64,000 nt of DNA, from contig NZ_JXAK01000019.1 in the NCBI RefSeq assembly GCF_000829455.1, positions 1 to 64,000 on the forward strand, written 5' to 3'. The translations under genes and the position numbers were made by a program. How positions within the stretch are numbered: the stretch's first letter is position 1; every line of letters starts with the position of its first letter. Under the pieces are notes generated by a model, which ran no database searches, was not told the origin of the DNA, and worked only from the letters and a program-made list of their open reading frames with translations. Shown piece after piece: positions 44,138-53,807 of this stretch. The stretch is from Gordoniibacillus kamchatkensis. Its GTDB lineage: Bacteria; Bacillota; Bacilli; Paenibacillales; NBRC-103111.

Positions 44138-46510
44138 TCAATCTTGAAATGACAGGACAACCGGCTTCACTTCGCTCCGCAGCTGCCGGTACGCGTGCTC
44201 GATCGCAGAGCGGTACGAATCGAATTCGTTCAACGTGGCCGTAACATATACGTGGATATCGCCGTTTGCGGCTTCCCGCAAGGACTCCGGGTCGGATGCC
44301 GGCTCCGCGTGCAGCCCGTGCAGGAGGGCGGCGCGGCGTACTTGTTCCGCGAGCTCCCCGGCGCCGTAAACAATGAAGCGCTGCGCCCCGGCGGCCTTCA
44401 GTCTGCACATCATATCGAAGATGAGCGCGGCTCTGCCGTACTGGTCCTGCTCCCGCAACCGCATTCTGTACAACGAGTACGGCTCTTTTTGCGTCAGCAA
44501 GCCTTGCGGCCAGAAAGCGTTGAACAGGGACGGCCCGTAATTGCAGACGTCCAGAAAATGCGCCGCTCCCCGGCTAAACCACTTGTCGTCCACCGGTTCG
44601 CAAATGCGCGCGATCTGGGTGCCGCAAAAGTTGTCCTGATGCGTGAGCGAGCCGAGCATTTCCGCCTCGGCCGGAGTCGGCATATCGATCGCGCGATGAA
44701 GCGGAAGCGACCATTCACGGCGATGCGCAGCGGGATCCGGGATGCAATCCGGCTTCACCTGCGCAATAAAAGCGTAAAGCGATTGGAACGTCAGCATCCC
44801 AAGCTGGCACGCTTCTTTAGCCTTGAAATCCTCTTCGTTAAGATGCAGGCCTGCGCAAACAGGCGTGACGGTACGATCGTCGCCGCGCACGTATTTCATT
44901 GCCGATCCGTCGCGCCCCATCATCAGTTCCTCTACAAACCCCGGACTTCTTGCCATTCGCTTGGCAATATCCCCAGTCGGTCCGGGGCTGCCGATATAAC
45001 ACCGTATGTCCATGCCTTGCAGGCGAAGATCGGCCAGCCGTTCGGTGCCCGCCGCCAGCAGGTGCACCATCCGCACGGGAAGCCCCGCCAGCTTCGCGGC
45101 CTTTTGCAGCGAATGCTGAATCGTGCCGTTGAAGCCGATGTCAAGCGTCACGATGGTTGCGTCGGCCCCGCACGAATGCTGCAAATATTCGGCTAACAGC
45201 GCGCGCTGGGCTTCGATCGCTGACATGATTTTGCCCGTCACCGGTTCGCTCAATAAGTATTGCCGGAGCTTGTCGGCGACCGCAACGCCCCGCTCATCCA
45301 GTTGCGCCTTGCAGTCCCGGATGCTTTGCCCGGCAACGTCATGAAACGGTCCGATTTCGTCCTCAATTTGCAGGATTTCGAATATATCTTTCACTTTCAC
45401 CCACAGCTGCGACAGTAAATAATCAAGCTCAGCTGCGCCAAATTGCTGCAGGGAAGGGAGGTAGGCCGCCTGACGGGAGATCGAGATCGGATACACCCGG
45501 ATATCCAGCCCGCGCCTGGCAATGACACGGCGAAGCAGCGGGGCCAGGATGTGCGCCTCTCTCATCAGCGGGTGAACGGCCGAATAGCCTTCCTCCACAC
45601 ACGTATCGACCGCCCACTCGCATAGCGCATTCAAGAAAGGACCGACAATTTCCGCACCGAACCGGTAAAAGGCCGCAGCTCTTTCATCGAGCGCGCCGGC
45701 CGGCAGCGTGCAGGATGCAAGCTTGCGCAGCGATTTCATTTCCGGCAAAACGACACCGTGGCGCACCGCTTCCCAATGATAGGGAGAGTCGAACGTCTCG
45801 GGAATCGCACCGTAATGAACCGCATATATGCCGCGCCGGGCCGCCCCCGCGACGTCCGCGTCCCAGTTATCCCCGATATGTACGATTTGATGCGGCTGAA
45901 TGCCGGGAAATGCTTGCAGCAGCTTGTCAAACAGCCCGCCGTCAACTTTGCTGCAGCCGTGTTCGGAAGAAACGAGCAGCAGATCGGTCCACTCGGGTTC
46001 CAGCCCGGCGGCGGCCAGCAGCCCGGTCATTTGCGCAGACGACAAGTACATATCGGAGACGAGGGCAATTTGTTGCCCGGCCGCCCTGCAATGACGCAGC
46101 AGCGATAAAATGTTCGGATTCAAATAAACGGTTTCATTTTCCGCCTCAAGTTCGAGCAGACGCACCTTTTCCCGATCCAGCAGCGAGGCCGGCAGCTCCT
46201 CGTAAATGTCCCGCAGCGTAACTTCCTTATGGCCGCTTGCCGCTTCTGCTTTCCTTCTCGCGGATCGTTCGGCAGCGATGCGCAAGGAGCGAAACTCTGT
46301 TTCGCTAAGCGGCTTATACAGCGCATGAAGCTTCCGCGCTTTGGCGGCGGTTTTTTCGAAAATGTCGGCAGGCTCGCCGCAAGCCCGCAGCAGAACGGTG
46401 TCAAAAATATCGAACGACACGACGCGATACGAATCCAATACTGGCTGCAGCGGACTTAAAAAACGGTCATATTTCCAGAGTTCCGTCTGATCGTACAAAA
46501 TATTAGTCAT
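44138..46510 (-). CDS. Large HAD-superfamily protein, COG5610 type
   Basis: 790 residues. The N-terminal HAD hydrolase has motif I SFDIFDTVLLR, motif II VSDMYLS and motif IV HIGDNWDADV. A long middle part resembles polysaccharide-locus HAD proteins (PLMREAHILAPLL, VTLDIGFNGTIQHSLQ). The C-terminal ~100 residues contain RFIVYGAGELAEQVRR, a nucleotide-binding-like stretch. The start at 46510 has GGAGG 8 bases upstream, unlike the earlier in-frame ATG at 46567. Family members sit in surface glycan clusters, but none is adjacent here. A -10-like TATACT lies upstream on the reverse strand. Confidence 0.75.
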   Translation of the reverse strand: MTNILYDQTELWKYDRFLSPLQPVLDSYRVVSFDIFDTVLLRACGEPADIFEKTAAKARKLHALYKPLSETEFRSLRIAAERSARRKAEAASGHKEVTLRDIYEELPASLLDREKVRLLELEAENETVYLNPNILSLLRHCRAAGQQIALVSDMYLSSAQMTGLLAAAGLEPEWTDLLLVSSEHGCSKVDGGLFDKLLQAFPGIQPHQIVHIGDNWDADVAGAARRGIYAVHYGAIPETFDSPYHWEAVRHGVVLPEMKSLRKLASCTLPAGALDERAAAFYRFGAEIVGPFLNALCEWAVDTCVEEGYSAVHPLMREAHILAPLLRRVIARRGLDIRVYPISISRQAAYLPSLQQFGAAELDYLLSQLWVKVKDIFEILQIEDEIGPFHDVAGQSIRDCKAQLDERGVAVADKLRQYLLSEPVTGKIMSAIEAQRALLAEYLQHSCGADATIVTLDIGFNGTIQHSLQKAAKLAGLPVRMVHLLAAGTERLADLRLQGMDIRCYIGSPGPTGDIAKRMARSPGFVEELMMGRDGSAMKYVRGDDRTVTPVCAGLHLNEEDFKAKEACQLGMLTFQSLYAFIAQVKPDCIPDPAAHRREWSLPLHRAIDMPTPAEAEMLGSLTHQDNFCGTQIARICEPVDDKWFSRGAAHFLDVCNYGPSLFNAFWPQGLLTQKEPYSLYRMRLREQDQYGRAALIFDMMCRLKAAGAQRFIVYGAGELAEQVRRAALLHGLHAEPASDPESLREAANGDIHVYVTATLNEFDSYRSAIEHAYRQLRSEVKPVVLSFQD

Positions 46511-46883
46511 TGGATACGCCTCCACATGCAACGTCACGCATACCATTAGTATAGCACAAGCGGGCACCGTGTCTTTATTGACGACGAGTTCTCAGGCTGC
46601 CCGAGAAAGTGGGGCTTGCCTGAAGCTCCCAAGTTGCGGCCCGCGAAAATCGACACCATGCAGCCGCGAAAATAGCGATAATAGCTCGCGAATGGACGAA
46701 ACATACGATTTGCATCGGGAAATGTTTCATTTTGCCGTTTATTCTAATGATGACACAGAGACTTTAGATTCATTTCAAACGGAAATTTCTAATGCTATCG
46801 TAAAAATGAGGTAAATGAGGCGTACGCATCATGTATCGCCGTCACCATTCTTCTTACGTCATACAACGAGAGGGAGAACTGTT
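46511..46883. other. Divergent non-coding region before the two-component genes
   Basis: About 370 bases. A reverse-strand -10 box (TATACT, 46555-46550) can serve the COG5610 gene. Several GCGAAAAT-like repeats and an AT-rich stretch (46720-46810) occur. A small open frame at 46569-46814 has no ribosome site or family resemblance and is not called. The promoter of the response-regulator gene should lie in the AT-rich part but was not placed. Confidence 0.4.
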
Positions 46884-48482
46884 ATGTATTCTTTATTGAT
46901 CGTAGACGATGAGAAATGGGTGCGCCAGGGCTTACGTTCGACCATCGATTGGGAGGCGGAGCAAATTGAAGTGCTGGGCGAAGCGCAAGACGGTGAAGAA
47001 GCTTTGGAATTAATCCGGGAGCGCCCGCCCGACATTATCATCACCGATATCAAAATGCCTCACATGGATGGGCTGGCTTTGATCGAAGAGGTGAAAAACA
47101 GCAATTTGCCGTCAAAAATCATTATTGTCAGCGGCTACAGCGATTTCAGTTCGGCCCAGAAAGCGATAAGGTACGGAGCAGCCGATTATGTGCTGAAGCC
47201 GATCGAGGAAACGCAAGTGTTGAGCGTCGTGCGCCGCTGCGTCGAACAGATCAATCGCGAACAGCAACACCGCCGCGATCTTGTCCGCTTGTCGGAATGC
47301 ATCCGCGAAAGCTTGCCCTTGGCCCGGCAGCGTTACGTCGAGATGCTGCTTACATACGACTCCGCGTCGTTTCCGAATTGGCGCAGCATGTGGAACAGGC
47401 TCGATATTCGTTTGGATCCGGAGCGGCTGCGGGTCATGGGCGTGAAAGTGCTGGATTGGGGAACGAGCGCTGACGACGCGAAGGGACAGCTGCTGTTGCG
47501 CTATGCGCTTGGCAATATGGCCGAGGAGTTCGGAGCGGCAATAGGGAAGACGATGACTTGCCCTTTGGACCGTCAGGAAGACGCCGATCTTGCCATTTTG
47601 CAGTCGCCGTTTGCTGATGACGACGGAGAGACCAAGCGCTCCATGGAAGCTTTGATCGAAGCAAGCCGCCGCTATTTGGGCATTCGCATCAATATCGGCA
47701 TCAGCCGCATCAGGGACGCCACGAAGCTGCACGCCTCGTTTCAAGAGGCTGTCTATGCCGGCGCCTATGCGTTCTATGACGGTTACGGACAAGCATACGA
47801 GGCTGCGCGGCTCGTGAAGGCGCCTCTCGCTTCGACGCAGCCATATAAAGGACCGAACAACGGATGGGACAGCCGTTTCGCCCATGCCGTCAAATTAGGC
47901 AAAGAAGACGCGATCGCCGAGTTGATTCAAGAGCTTGCCCGCCATCTGCAAGCGAGCCGCCAAAGCTGCGCCCCTTACGAGCTGCGCAAAGGTTTGCAAG
48001 CGTTGCTTCAGAACGTTGCCGGCAAGTTGGAAGCGAACCAGGCCGAATCTTCCAACAGAAAAAAGCTCTCCTTTCCTTATTGCACGCTGTCCGAACTGGA
48101 AGACGTATTGTGGACAGCTGTCCGCCAATTCCAGCAAACGGGCGGCATTCCAGGCAACCGCAAAAGGTTTATCGAGCAGGCGCTGTCGTATTTGGCAGAG
48201 CATTACGCGGAGGATATTTCCATGAACCTCGTAGCGAAGCAGCAGTATTTGAACCCGTCCTACTTCAGCAAAATATTCCACGAGGAGACCGGCGAAACGT
48301 TCAGCAAATACGTCATCCGGCTGCGAATGGAGAAGGCGAAACAGCTGCTTAAAGATTCCTCGCTCAAAATTTACGAAGTAGCGCAGCAGGTCGGCTACCA
48401 CGATTTCCGGCATTTTATTAAGCTGTTTAAAGACTATGAGGGGCTAACTCCGGCCCAGTACCGGGATTCCGGCCTCATGTAA
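46884..48482 (+). CDS. Response regulator with AraC DNA-binding domain (YesN type)
   Basis: 532 residues. The receiver domain has acidic Asp8-Asp9, the phosphoacceptor Asp55 (ITDIKMPHMDG) and lysine in VLKPIEE. A long middle region has no known fold. The C-terminal AraC domain contains ISMNLVAKQQYLNPSYFSKIF and VAQQVGYHDFRHFIKLFK. The ATG at 46884 follows GAGAGGGAG. It is followed after 27 bases by the matching histidine kinase and then by a sugar ABC operon it probably activates. Confidence 0.9.
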   Translation: MYSLLIVDDEKWVRQGLRSTIDWEAEQIEVLGEAQDGEEALELIRERPPDIIITDIKMPHMDGLALIEEVKNSNLPSKIIIVSGYSDFSSAQKAIRYGAADYVLKPIEETQVLSVVRRCVEQINREQQHRRDLVRLSECIRESLPLARQRYVEMLLTYDSASFPNWRSMWNRLDIRLDPERLRVMGVKVLDWGTSADDAKGQLLLRYALGNMAEEFGAAIGKTMTCPLDRQEDADLAILQSPFADDDGETKRSMEALIEASRRYLGIRINIGISRIRDATKLHASFQEAVYAGAYAFYDGYGQAYEAARLVKAPLASTQPYKGPNNGWDSRFAHAVKLGKEDAIAELIQELARHLQASRQSCAPYELRKGLQALLQNVAGKLEANQAESSNRKKLSFPYCTLSELEDVLWTAVRQFQQTGGIPGNRKRFIEQALSYLAEHYAEDISMNLVAKQQYLNPSYFSKIFHEETGETFSKYVIRLRMEKAKQLLKDSSLKIYEVAQQVGYHDFRHFIKLFKDYEGLTPAQYRDSGLM

Positions 48483-48509
48483 CCGCCTGGCCAGGGAGGG
48501 GGAGGATGC

Positions 48510-50288
48510 TTGAATCTTCATGCGCATTTGAAATGGCGTTCCGTTGGCTACAAATTATTTGTGCTTTATTTTGTCAGCATCTCCATTTCCATTATGATCA
48601 TGGGGTACCTCTCATATAATAAAGCGAACGACATTATCCGCTCCAAAGTATCGCAGGTCGCGTTGCAAACCGTGCAGCAAGCCGACCGCAGGCTCGACCT
48701 TCTGATGAACGAGTACGCCAACCGCTCCTTGCTCGTATTCGGCTACAAGGAAATCCAGAAAGGCATTCTCGGCGAATACCGGGAGAGCTACGAACAAACT
48801 TACAATAACCAGCAAATTTCCAAATTTTTATCGAATCTGGTCAACGTGAAGAACGATACGCTCAATATTTACATTTTCGGCGAAGGCTCATCCTCGTACC
48901 GGTACAACTCCAACGGCTTTGCCGAGCTGCCGCCGGCAAGCAAAGACGATCAGGAGCAGGAATGGTATAAACAAATAATAGCAGCGAACGGTCAGGTTGT
49001 GTGGTACGGCATACGGCCGCCTTTCCCTACGAAATTCAATACGACCGGCGACAAACCGGTATTTTGCCTCGGCCGGGCGATCAAAAACCTGGACAGCAAA
49101 AATGAAATTATCGGCGTACTGCTCATGGAGTTTGATCCCGAACCGATCCAAACGTTTTTGTCCGAAGTCAATATCCATACGAACAGCTCTACGCTTATCG
49201 TCGACCGCAACAACACGGTCGTCGCCGACGCCGCAGGTTCGGGGCTTATGCAGCCGTCGGGGCTTAAGCTTCCCGCCGAAGCGCACGGCGTCATTACCAG
49301 CATGTTGAACGGCAAAGAAACGATGGCCGTCTATGCCAGTACGGAAATGACCGACTGGAAGCTGGTTGGCATGGCGCCGATTAAAGACCTGATCCGCGAC
49401 TCTAGCGAAATCGAGTACTACACCCTCTATCTCGTTATCGGCTTTACCGTAGTCGCTATCGTGTTTGCGCTGATCGTCGCCAAGCAAATGCACAGGCCGG
49501 TCAGCACGTTGCTGCGCTCGATGCGCAGGGCGCGGGATGGCGACTTTGACGTCCAGATTGCGGAAGCGCGCAGCGACGAATTCGGCATGCTGTACCACAG
49601 CTTCAATATGATGGTCACGCGAATCAAAAGCTTGATCGACGAAGTGTACATTCAAAAGCTGTTAAAAAAAGAAACGCAGCTCAAAATGATGGCGTCGCAA
49701 ATCAATGCCCATTTTTTGTACAATACGCTCGATTCGATTCATTGGATATCGCGCATTTACAAAGTGGACGAGATCAGCACCATGATTTTCGGCTTGTCCA
49801 AATATCTTCGCATCAGCTTAAGCGAGGGGAAAGATTTTGTAACGGTTGCAGAATGCGTGGAGCTCCTTGAGAGCTATTTATCCATACAAAAGGTGCGATA
49901 TCAAGATAAATTCACGGTCAACATGACGGTCGAACCGGAGATTTTGCATTTCCAGGTGCTCAAATTCGTATTCCAGCCGCTGGTCGAAAATGCGATTTAC
50001 CACGGCTTGGAAAACAAAAGAGGGGAGGGCCGGCTCGATATCCGCTTTCGAAGCGACGGGCACATTTTGCATTTTGAAGTGGAAGACGATGGCGTCGGGA
50101 TCGAACCCGGCAAACTGGCCGAGCTTGTGGAAGTGCTTGGAAGCGATGAAGCGGCTGGAGAACATCATTTTGCCCTGAAAAATATTCAGACCCAAATCAA
50201 ATTGGCGTACGGAAAAGAGTATGGCCTTCGCATCGACAGCAAGCCCGAAGCAGGTACGAAGGTAACGCTGACTATCCCGTTGAGATAA
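48510..50288 (+). CDS. Sensor histidine kinase (YesM type)
   Basis: 592 residues. A membrane helix at about 15-36 is followed by a large extracytoplasmic dCACHE-like sensor (about 37-303), a second helix at about 304-326 and a HAMP domain. The His_kinase domain has phosphoacceptor His401 in QINAHFLYNTLDSI, and the ATPase domain has FQPLVENAIYHG and DDGVGI. TTG at 48510 with GGGGGAGGATG upstream. YesM kinases usually sense extracellular sugars, sometimes through a binding protein; the binding-protein gene at 50474 is immediately downstream. Confidence 0.9.
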   Translation: MNLHAHLKWRSVGYKLFVLYFVSISISIMIMGYLSYNKANDIIRSKVSQVALQTVQQADRRLDLLMNEYANRSLLVFGYKEIQKGILGEYRESYEQTYNNQQISKFLSNLVNVKNDTLNIYIFGEGSSSYRYNSNGFAELPPASKDDQEQEWYKQIIAANGQVVWYGIRPPFPTKFNTTGDKPVFCLGRAIKNLDSKNEIIGVLLMEFDPEPIQTFLSEVNIHTNSSTLIVDRNNTVVADAAGSGLMQPSGLKLPAEAHGVITSMLNGKETMAVYASTEMTDWKLVGMAPIKDLIRDSSEIEYYTLYLVIGFTVVAIVFALIVAKQMHRPVSTLLRSMRRARDGDFDVQIAEARSDEFGMLYHSFNMMVTRIKSLIDEVYIQKLLKKETQLKMMASQINAHFLYNTLDSIHWISRIYKVDEISTMIFGLSKYLRISLSEGKDFVTVAECVELLESYLSIQKVRYQDKFTVNMTVEPEILHFQVLKFVFQPLVENAIYHGLENKRGEGRLDIRFRSDGHILHFEVEDDGVGIEPGKLAELVEVLGSDEAAGEHHFALKNIQTQIKLAYGKEYGLRIDSKPEAGTKVTLTIPLR

Positions 50289-50415
50289 CCGGAGACCGAG
50301 AACGCTCCCGTTCCCGGTCGTCCAAACACCCACCGAAGCGCGGGTGGTTTCTTCCTCCGCAAAACAACCAAAATAACACACAAAAAACAAAAGTTCCCTC
50401 GTTACGAGAACGGTT

Positions 50416-50431
50416 TGTAAGCGCCTACAAT
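50416..50431 (+). promoter_or_regulatory. cre box overlapping a -10 element
   Basis: TGTAAGCGCCTACA (50416-50429) matches the cre consensus TGWAANCGNTNWCA at 13 of 14 positions. It overlaps TACAAT (50426-50431), a -10 box for the binding-protein operon, so CcpA binding would block transcription. The -35 is weak, fitting activation by the upstream response regulator. Confidence 0.7.
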
Positions 50432-50473
50432 AAAAGCAAGCTCGTAAACGAGTACTCAGGAGGAGGTTAAACA

Positions 50474-51886
50474 ATGAATGAACAAAAAAGACAAACACGT
50501 TCGCGAAGCAAAAAACTGGTTACGCTGCCTTTAACCGCAACGCTCGCCATGGCGTTTACGCTGGCCGGCTGCGGCGGTTCGCAGGGCACCACGGCTCCCG
50601 CCGCCGGCGGCGACAGCAAAGGAACGACTCCCGCGCCTGCGGATACGGCCAAAGCCGGTGCTTCCAGCGGAAGCGCACCGGTGACGATCGATTTCTGGTT
50701 CCCTTGGGGCGGCGATTATCAGAAAGATTTCAAAGCTACCGTCGTCGATCCGTTCGAGAAAAAGTTCCCCAATATCAAAGTGAAAATGACATTCGTCGAG
50801 ACCACCGGCCAAACGCAGGCTTCCGATAAATTGCTGACCGCGATCGCAGGCGGCAACCCGCCGGACGTCGCTTTGTTCGACCGGTTTCTGATCGGATCCT
50901 GGGCGGCGAAAGGTTCCCTCACGGACCTGACTCCTTACGTACAGGCCAGCGGCATCAAACCGGATGATTATTATAAAGGACTATGGGCCGAAGCGGTTTA
51001 TAAAGATAAAGTGTACTGCCTGCCTTGGGGTACGGACAACCGGGCGATGTATTACAATAAAACGCTCATGAAGGAAGCGGGGCTCGATCCGGACAAACCG
51101 CCGAAGACGCTGCAAGAATTGGACCAAATGGCGGAGAAAATATACAAGAAGGGCGGCAACGGCAAATATTCGCAAGTCGGTTTCATCCCGTGGATGAACC
51201 AAGGCTTCCTCTATACGCAAGCTTGGAACTGGGGCGGCAAATGGGAGGACGGCAACGGCAAATTGACGCCGAACGACCCGCAAAACGTCAAAGCGCTCGC
51301 CTGGATGGCCGACTATGCCAAAAAATACGACATTTCGAATTTGACGAGCTTCTCCGACGCCATGGGCCAAACCGGCATGAACCCGTTCTGGACGGGCAAA
51401 GTCGGCTTCGTGTTCGACGGCAACTGGATCCTGAACGATTTGGCGAAATATAAGCCGAACTTTGATTGGGGCGTCGCTCCGATGCCCGCTGCCGAAGGCT
51501 ACAAGTCGGTCACCTGGGCCGGCGGCTGGTCGTACGTCATCCCGAAAGGCGCCAAGCATGAGAAGGAAGCTTGGGAGTTCGTTAAATTCGTAGCTCATAA
51601 AGAAGGCACGCTGCTGTGGGCGAAACGTCCGAATGCGGGCAACGATATTACAGCGATGCCGGCGGTTAACGACGAGCTGAAGCTGTCGAACAATCCGAAC
51701 TTGAAAGTGTTCCTCGATCTGATGCCGACGGCTTTCACAAGACCGGTTACGCCGGTAGGCAGCTTGCTCTGGAACGAAACGATGCGGGTGCAAGATTTGG
51801 CTATTCATGGCAAAGGAGACGCTCAGGCGCTCCTTGACGAAGTGAAAAAGAATGTGGATGCGGAGCTGGCGAAAATCGGCAACTGA
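50474..51886 (+). CDS. Sugar ABC transporter substrate-binding lipoprotein (family 1)
   Basis: 470 residues with a lipoprotein signal (lipobox TLAGC) and a Gly/Ala/Thr linker. The mature domain starts VTIDFWFPWGGDYQKDF, typical of family-1 sugar-binding proteins. AGGAGGAGG lies before the ATG. Leads the permease genes at 51983 and 52953. It sits directly after the YesM/YesN pair and may be the sensed ligand carrier. A long hairpin follows the stop. Confidence 0.9.
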   Translation: MNEQKRQTRSRSKKLVTLPLTATLAMAFTLAGCGGSQGTTAPAAGGDSKGTTPAPADTAKAGASSGSAPVTIDFWFPWGGDYQKDFKATVVDPFEKKFPNIKVKMTFVETTGQTQASDKLLTAIAGGNPPDVALFDRFLIGSWAAKGSLTDLTPYVQASGIKPDDYYKGLWAEAVYKDKVYCLPWGTDNRAMYYNKTLMKEAGLDPDKPPKTLQELDQMAEKIYKKGGNGKYSQVGFIPWMNQGFLYTQAWNWGGKWEDGNGKLTPNDPQNVKALAWMADYAKKYDISNLTSFSDAMGQTGMNPFWTGKVGFVFDGNWILNDLAKYKPNFDWGVAPMPAAEGYKSVTWAGGWSYVIPKGAKHEKEAWEFVKFVAHKEGTLLWAKRPNAGNDITAMPAVNDELKLSNNPNLKVFLDLMPTAFTRPVTPVGSLLWNETMRVQDLAIHGKGDAQALLDEVKKNVDAELAKIGN

Positions 51887-51905
51887 TCCCGAGGCACACA
51901 CCGAT

Positions 51906-51953
51906 TCGGAAAAGCGAGGGTAGGGCGGATCGCTGCGCTACCCTCCTTTCCGA
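51906..51953 (+). other. Long intercistronic hairpin
   Basis: TCGGAAA (51906-51912) pairs with TTTCCGA (51947-51953) and GAGGGTAG (51916-51923) with CTACCCTC (51938-51945). No T-tract. Lies between the binding protein and permease genes and probably sets their unequal expression. Confidence 0.6.
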
Positions 51954-51982
51954 TAGAGATGTATAATAAGGAGGTAATGGGA

Positions 51983-52936
51983 TTGCCTGCCATCGAAACT
52001 TCCGCCGTGCAACGCACCGCTCCCGTCTCCGGGATTAAACGGACAAAGAGCGGCTTCGAACGAAAAATTACGTTGTTCGGCGTTCTTTTCGCCTTGCCAT
52101 GGATCGTCGGGCTGCTGCTTTTTCACGCATTTCCGTTAATCATGTCGGCTTATTACAGCATGACTTCTTACAGCATCCTCGAGCCCGGGGAATGGGTAGG
52201 ATTCGCCAATTATAAAACTCTTTTCCAAGACGAAGTATTTTGGATCAGTATTTATAATACGTTGTACTATACGGTCATCTTTGTCCCGCTCAGCATCGTG
52301 GTGGGCATCATTCTTGCGTTGCTGCTGAATTTGAAAATCCGCGGCCAAGGCATATACCGGACGCTGTTTTTTATTCCCAGCCTCGTTCCGCCCATTGCGA
52401 CGACGATCATATGGCTATGGCTGCTTAACCCTCAATTCGGGCTCGTCAATTACTGGCTCGATAAAATTGGCATCGCCGGGCCGCCGTGGATCGGCAGCGA
52501 ATTTTGGTCAAAGCCTTCCTTGATCCTGATGAGCTTATGGGGGACAGGTCAGGCGGTCGTCATCTATTTGGCAGGATTGCAAGACATACCCCAAGATTAT
52601 TACGATGCTGCCCACGTAGACGGCGCCGGGCCTTGGCAGCGCACCAGGACGATCACCTTGCCGCTGCTGACGCCGGTCATCTTTTTCAATTTGATTATGG
52701 GCACGATCGGCGCTTTGCAAAATTTCGTTCTGCCTTACGCGCTTACGAACGGGCAGGGCACGCCGGCTAATTCCATGATGTTTTACGTCATGTATTTGTA
52801 CCGGAACGGCTTCGGATACTTAAAGATGGGATACGCGTCCGCCATGGCCTGGATTCTATTCTTGATCGTGGTTCTTTTAACGGCGATAATTTTCAGTTCG
52901 CAAAAACGCTGGGTCCACTATCAAGGAAAAGAATGA
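51983..52936 (+). CDS. Sugar ABC transporter permease (CUT1, first)
   Basis: About 317 residues, six membrane helices. The EAA loop is YDAAHVDGAGPWQRTR followed by ITLPLLTP. In-frame starts at 51959, 51977 and 51983 are possible; TTG at 51983 is best spaced (8 bases) from AGGAGG (51969-51974), while the earlier two overlap or crowd that site. Works with the permease at 52953; a separate ATPase must be supplied from elsewhere. Confidence 0.87.
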   Translation: MPAIETSAVQRTAPVSGIKRTKSGFERKITLFGVLFALPWIVGLLLFHAFPLIMSAYYSMTSYSILEPGEWVGFANYKTLFQDEVFWISIYNTLYYTVIFVPLSIVVGIILALLLNLKIRGQGIYRTLFFIPSLVPPIATTIIWLWLLNPQFGLVNYWLDKIGIAGPPWIGSEFWSKPSLILMSLWGTGQAVVIYLAGLQDIPQDYYDAAHVDGAGPWQRTRTITLPLLTPVIFFNLIMGTIGALQNFVLPYALTNGQGTPANSMMFYVMYLYRNGFGYLKMGYASAMAWILFLIVVLLTAIIFSSQKRWVHYQGKE

Positions 52937-52952
52937 GGAGGGAGGTATCGCG

Positions 52953-53789
52953 ATGGCAACCAGAAAAGGGCTTGGAGCCGTGCAAACCGTATTGATTCAC
53001 GCTTTTTTGATCGTGGTCGGCCTCTTTTTTCTGTCGCCTTTCTTATGGATGGTGTCCACTTCGATCAAGCCGAATAGCGAATTGTTTCTTTGGCCGCCCA
53101 AGTGGATTCCCGACGTGATGGAATGGAGCAACTACCCGAAAGCGATCGATTATATTCCATTTTTTAAATATTTAGCGAATACGGTTACAATCGCCGGCTT
53201 GGCAACGGTGGGGGTACTGCTTTCGTGCCCGCTTGTCGCCTACAGCTTGGCCAGAATTCCATGGAAGGGGGCCAAACCGCTTTTTGCCGTCACGTTAATG
53301 GTTATGATGCTGCCGTACCAGGCGACGATGATTCCCATTTTTATCGCATTTAAGAATCTCGGTTTGGTAGGAACCAAAATGCCGCTCTGGTTTCCGGCCT
53401 TCTTCGGCGCACCGTTCTATATCTTTTTGCTCCGCCAGTTTTTCATGGGGCTGCCGAAGGAGCTTGAAGACGCGGCCCGCATCGACGGCGCTTCCGAGAT
53501 GCGCATTTACGGGCAAATCATGCTGCCGTTATGCCGTCCCGCTTTGCTCACGATCGCCTTATTTCAGTTAATGGGAAGCTGGAACGATTACCAAGGTCCG
53601 CTCATTTACTTGTCGGACGAAAGCCAATATACGCTCATGCTGGGCGTTCAAGGGTTCAAAACGCAGCATAGCGCGGAATGGCAAATGATGATGGCCACGC
53701 TGGTCATGATTACGTTTCCGATCATTTTGCTATATTTCTTTGTGCAAAAAGCGTTCATTCGCGGCATAACATTTTCAGGGATAAAATAA
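52953..53789 (+). CDS. Sugar ABC transporter permease (CUT1, second)
   Basis: 278 residues, six helices. The EAA loop is EDAARIDGASEMRIYG followed by IMLPLCRP. GGAGGGAGG lies before the ATG. It is 16 bases after the first permease and 18 bases before a Gfo/Idh gene, so import and catabolism are in one operon. Confidence 0.89.
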   Translation: MATRKGLGAVQTVLIHAFLIVVGLFFLSPFLWMVSTSIKPNSELFLWPPKWIPDVMEWSNYPKAIDYIPFFKYLANTVTIAGLATVGVLLSCPLVAYSLARIPWKGAKPLFAVTLMVMMLPYQATMIPIFIAFKNLGLVGTKMPLWFPAFFGAPFYIFLLRQFFMGLPKELEDAARIDGASEMRIYGQIMLPLCRPALLTIALFQLMGSWNDYQGPLIYLSDESQYTLMLGVQGFKTQHSAEWQMMMATLVMITFPIILLYFFVQKAFIRGITFSGIK

Positions 53790-53807
53790 TCGAGGAGGCT
53801 TAAGTTC

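Noticed and set aside
46569-46814. Small open frame between the COG5610 and response-regulator genes
   Set aside because: No ribosome site or domain; composition like non-coding DNA.
51962-51967. TATAAT as an internal promoter of the permease genes
   Set aside because: It ends 1-2 bases before the ribosome binding site, leaving no room for a transcript that includes it.
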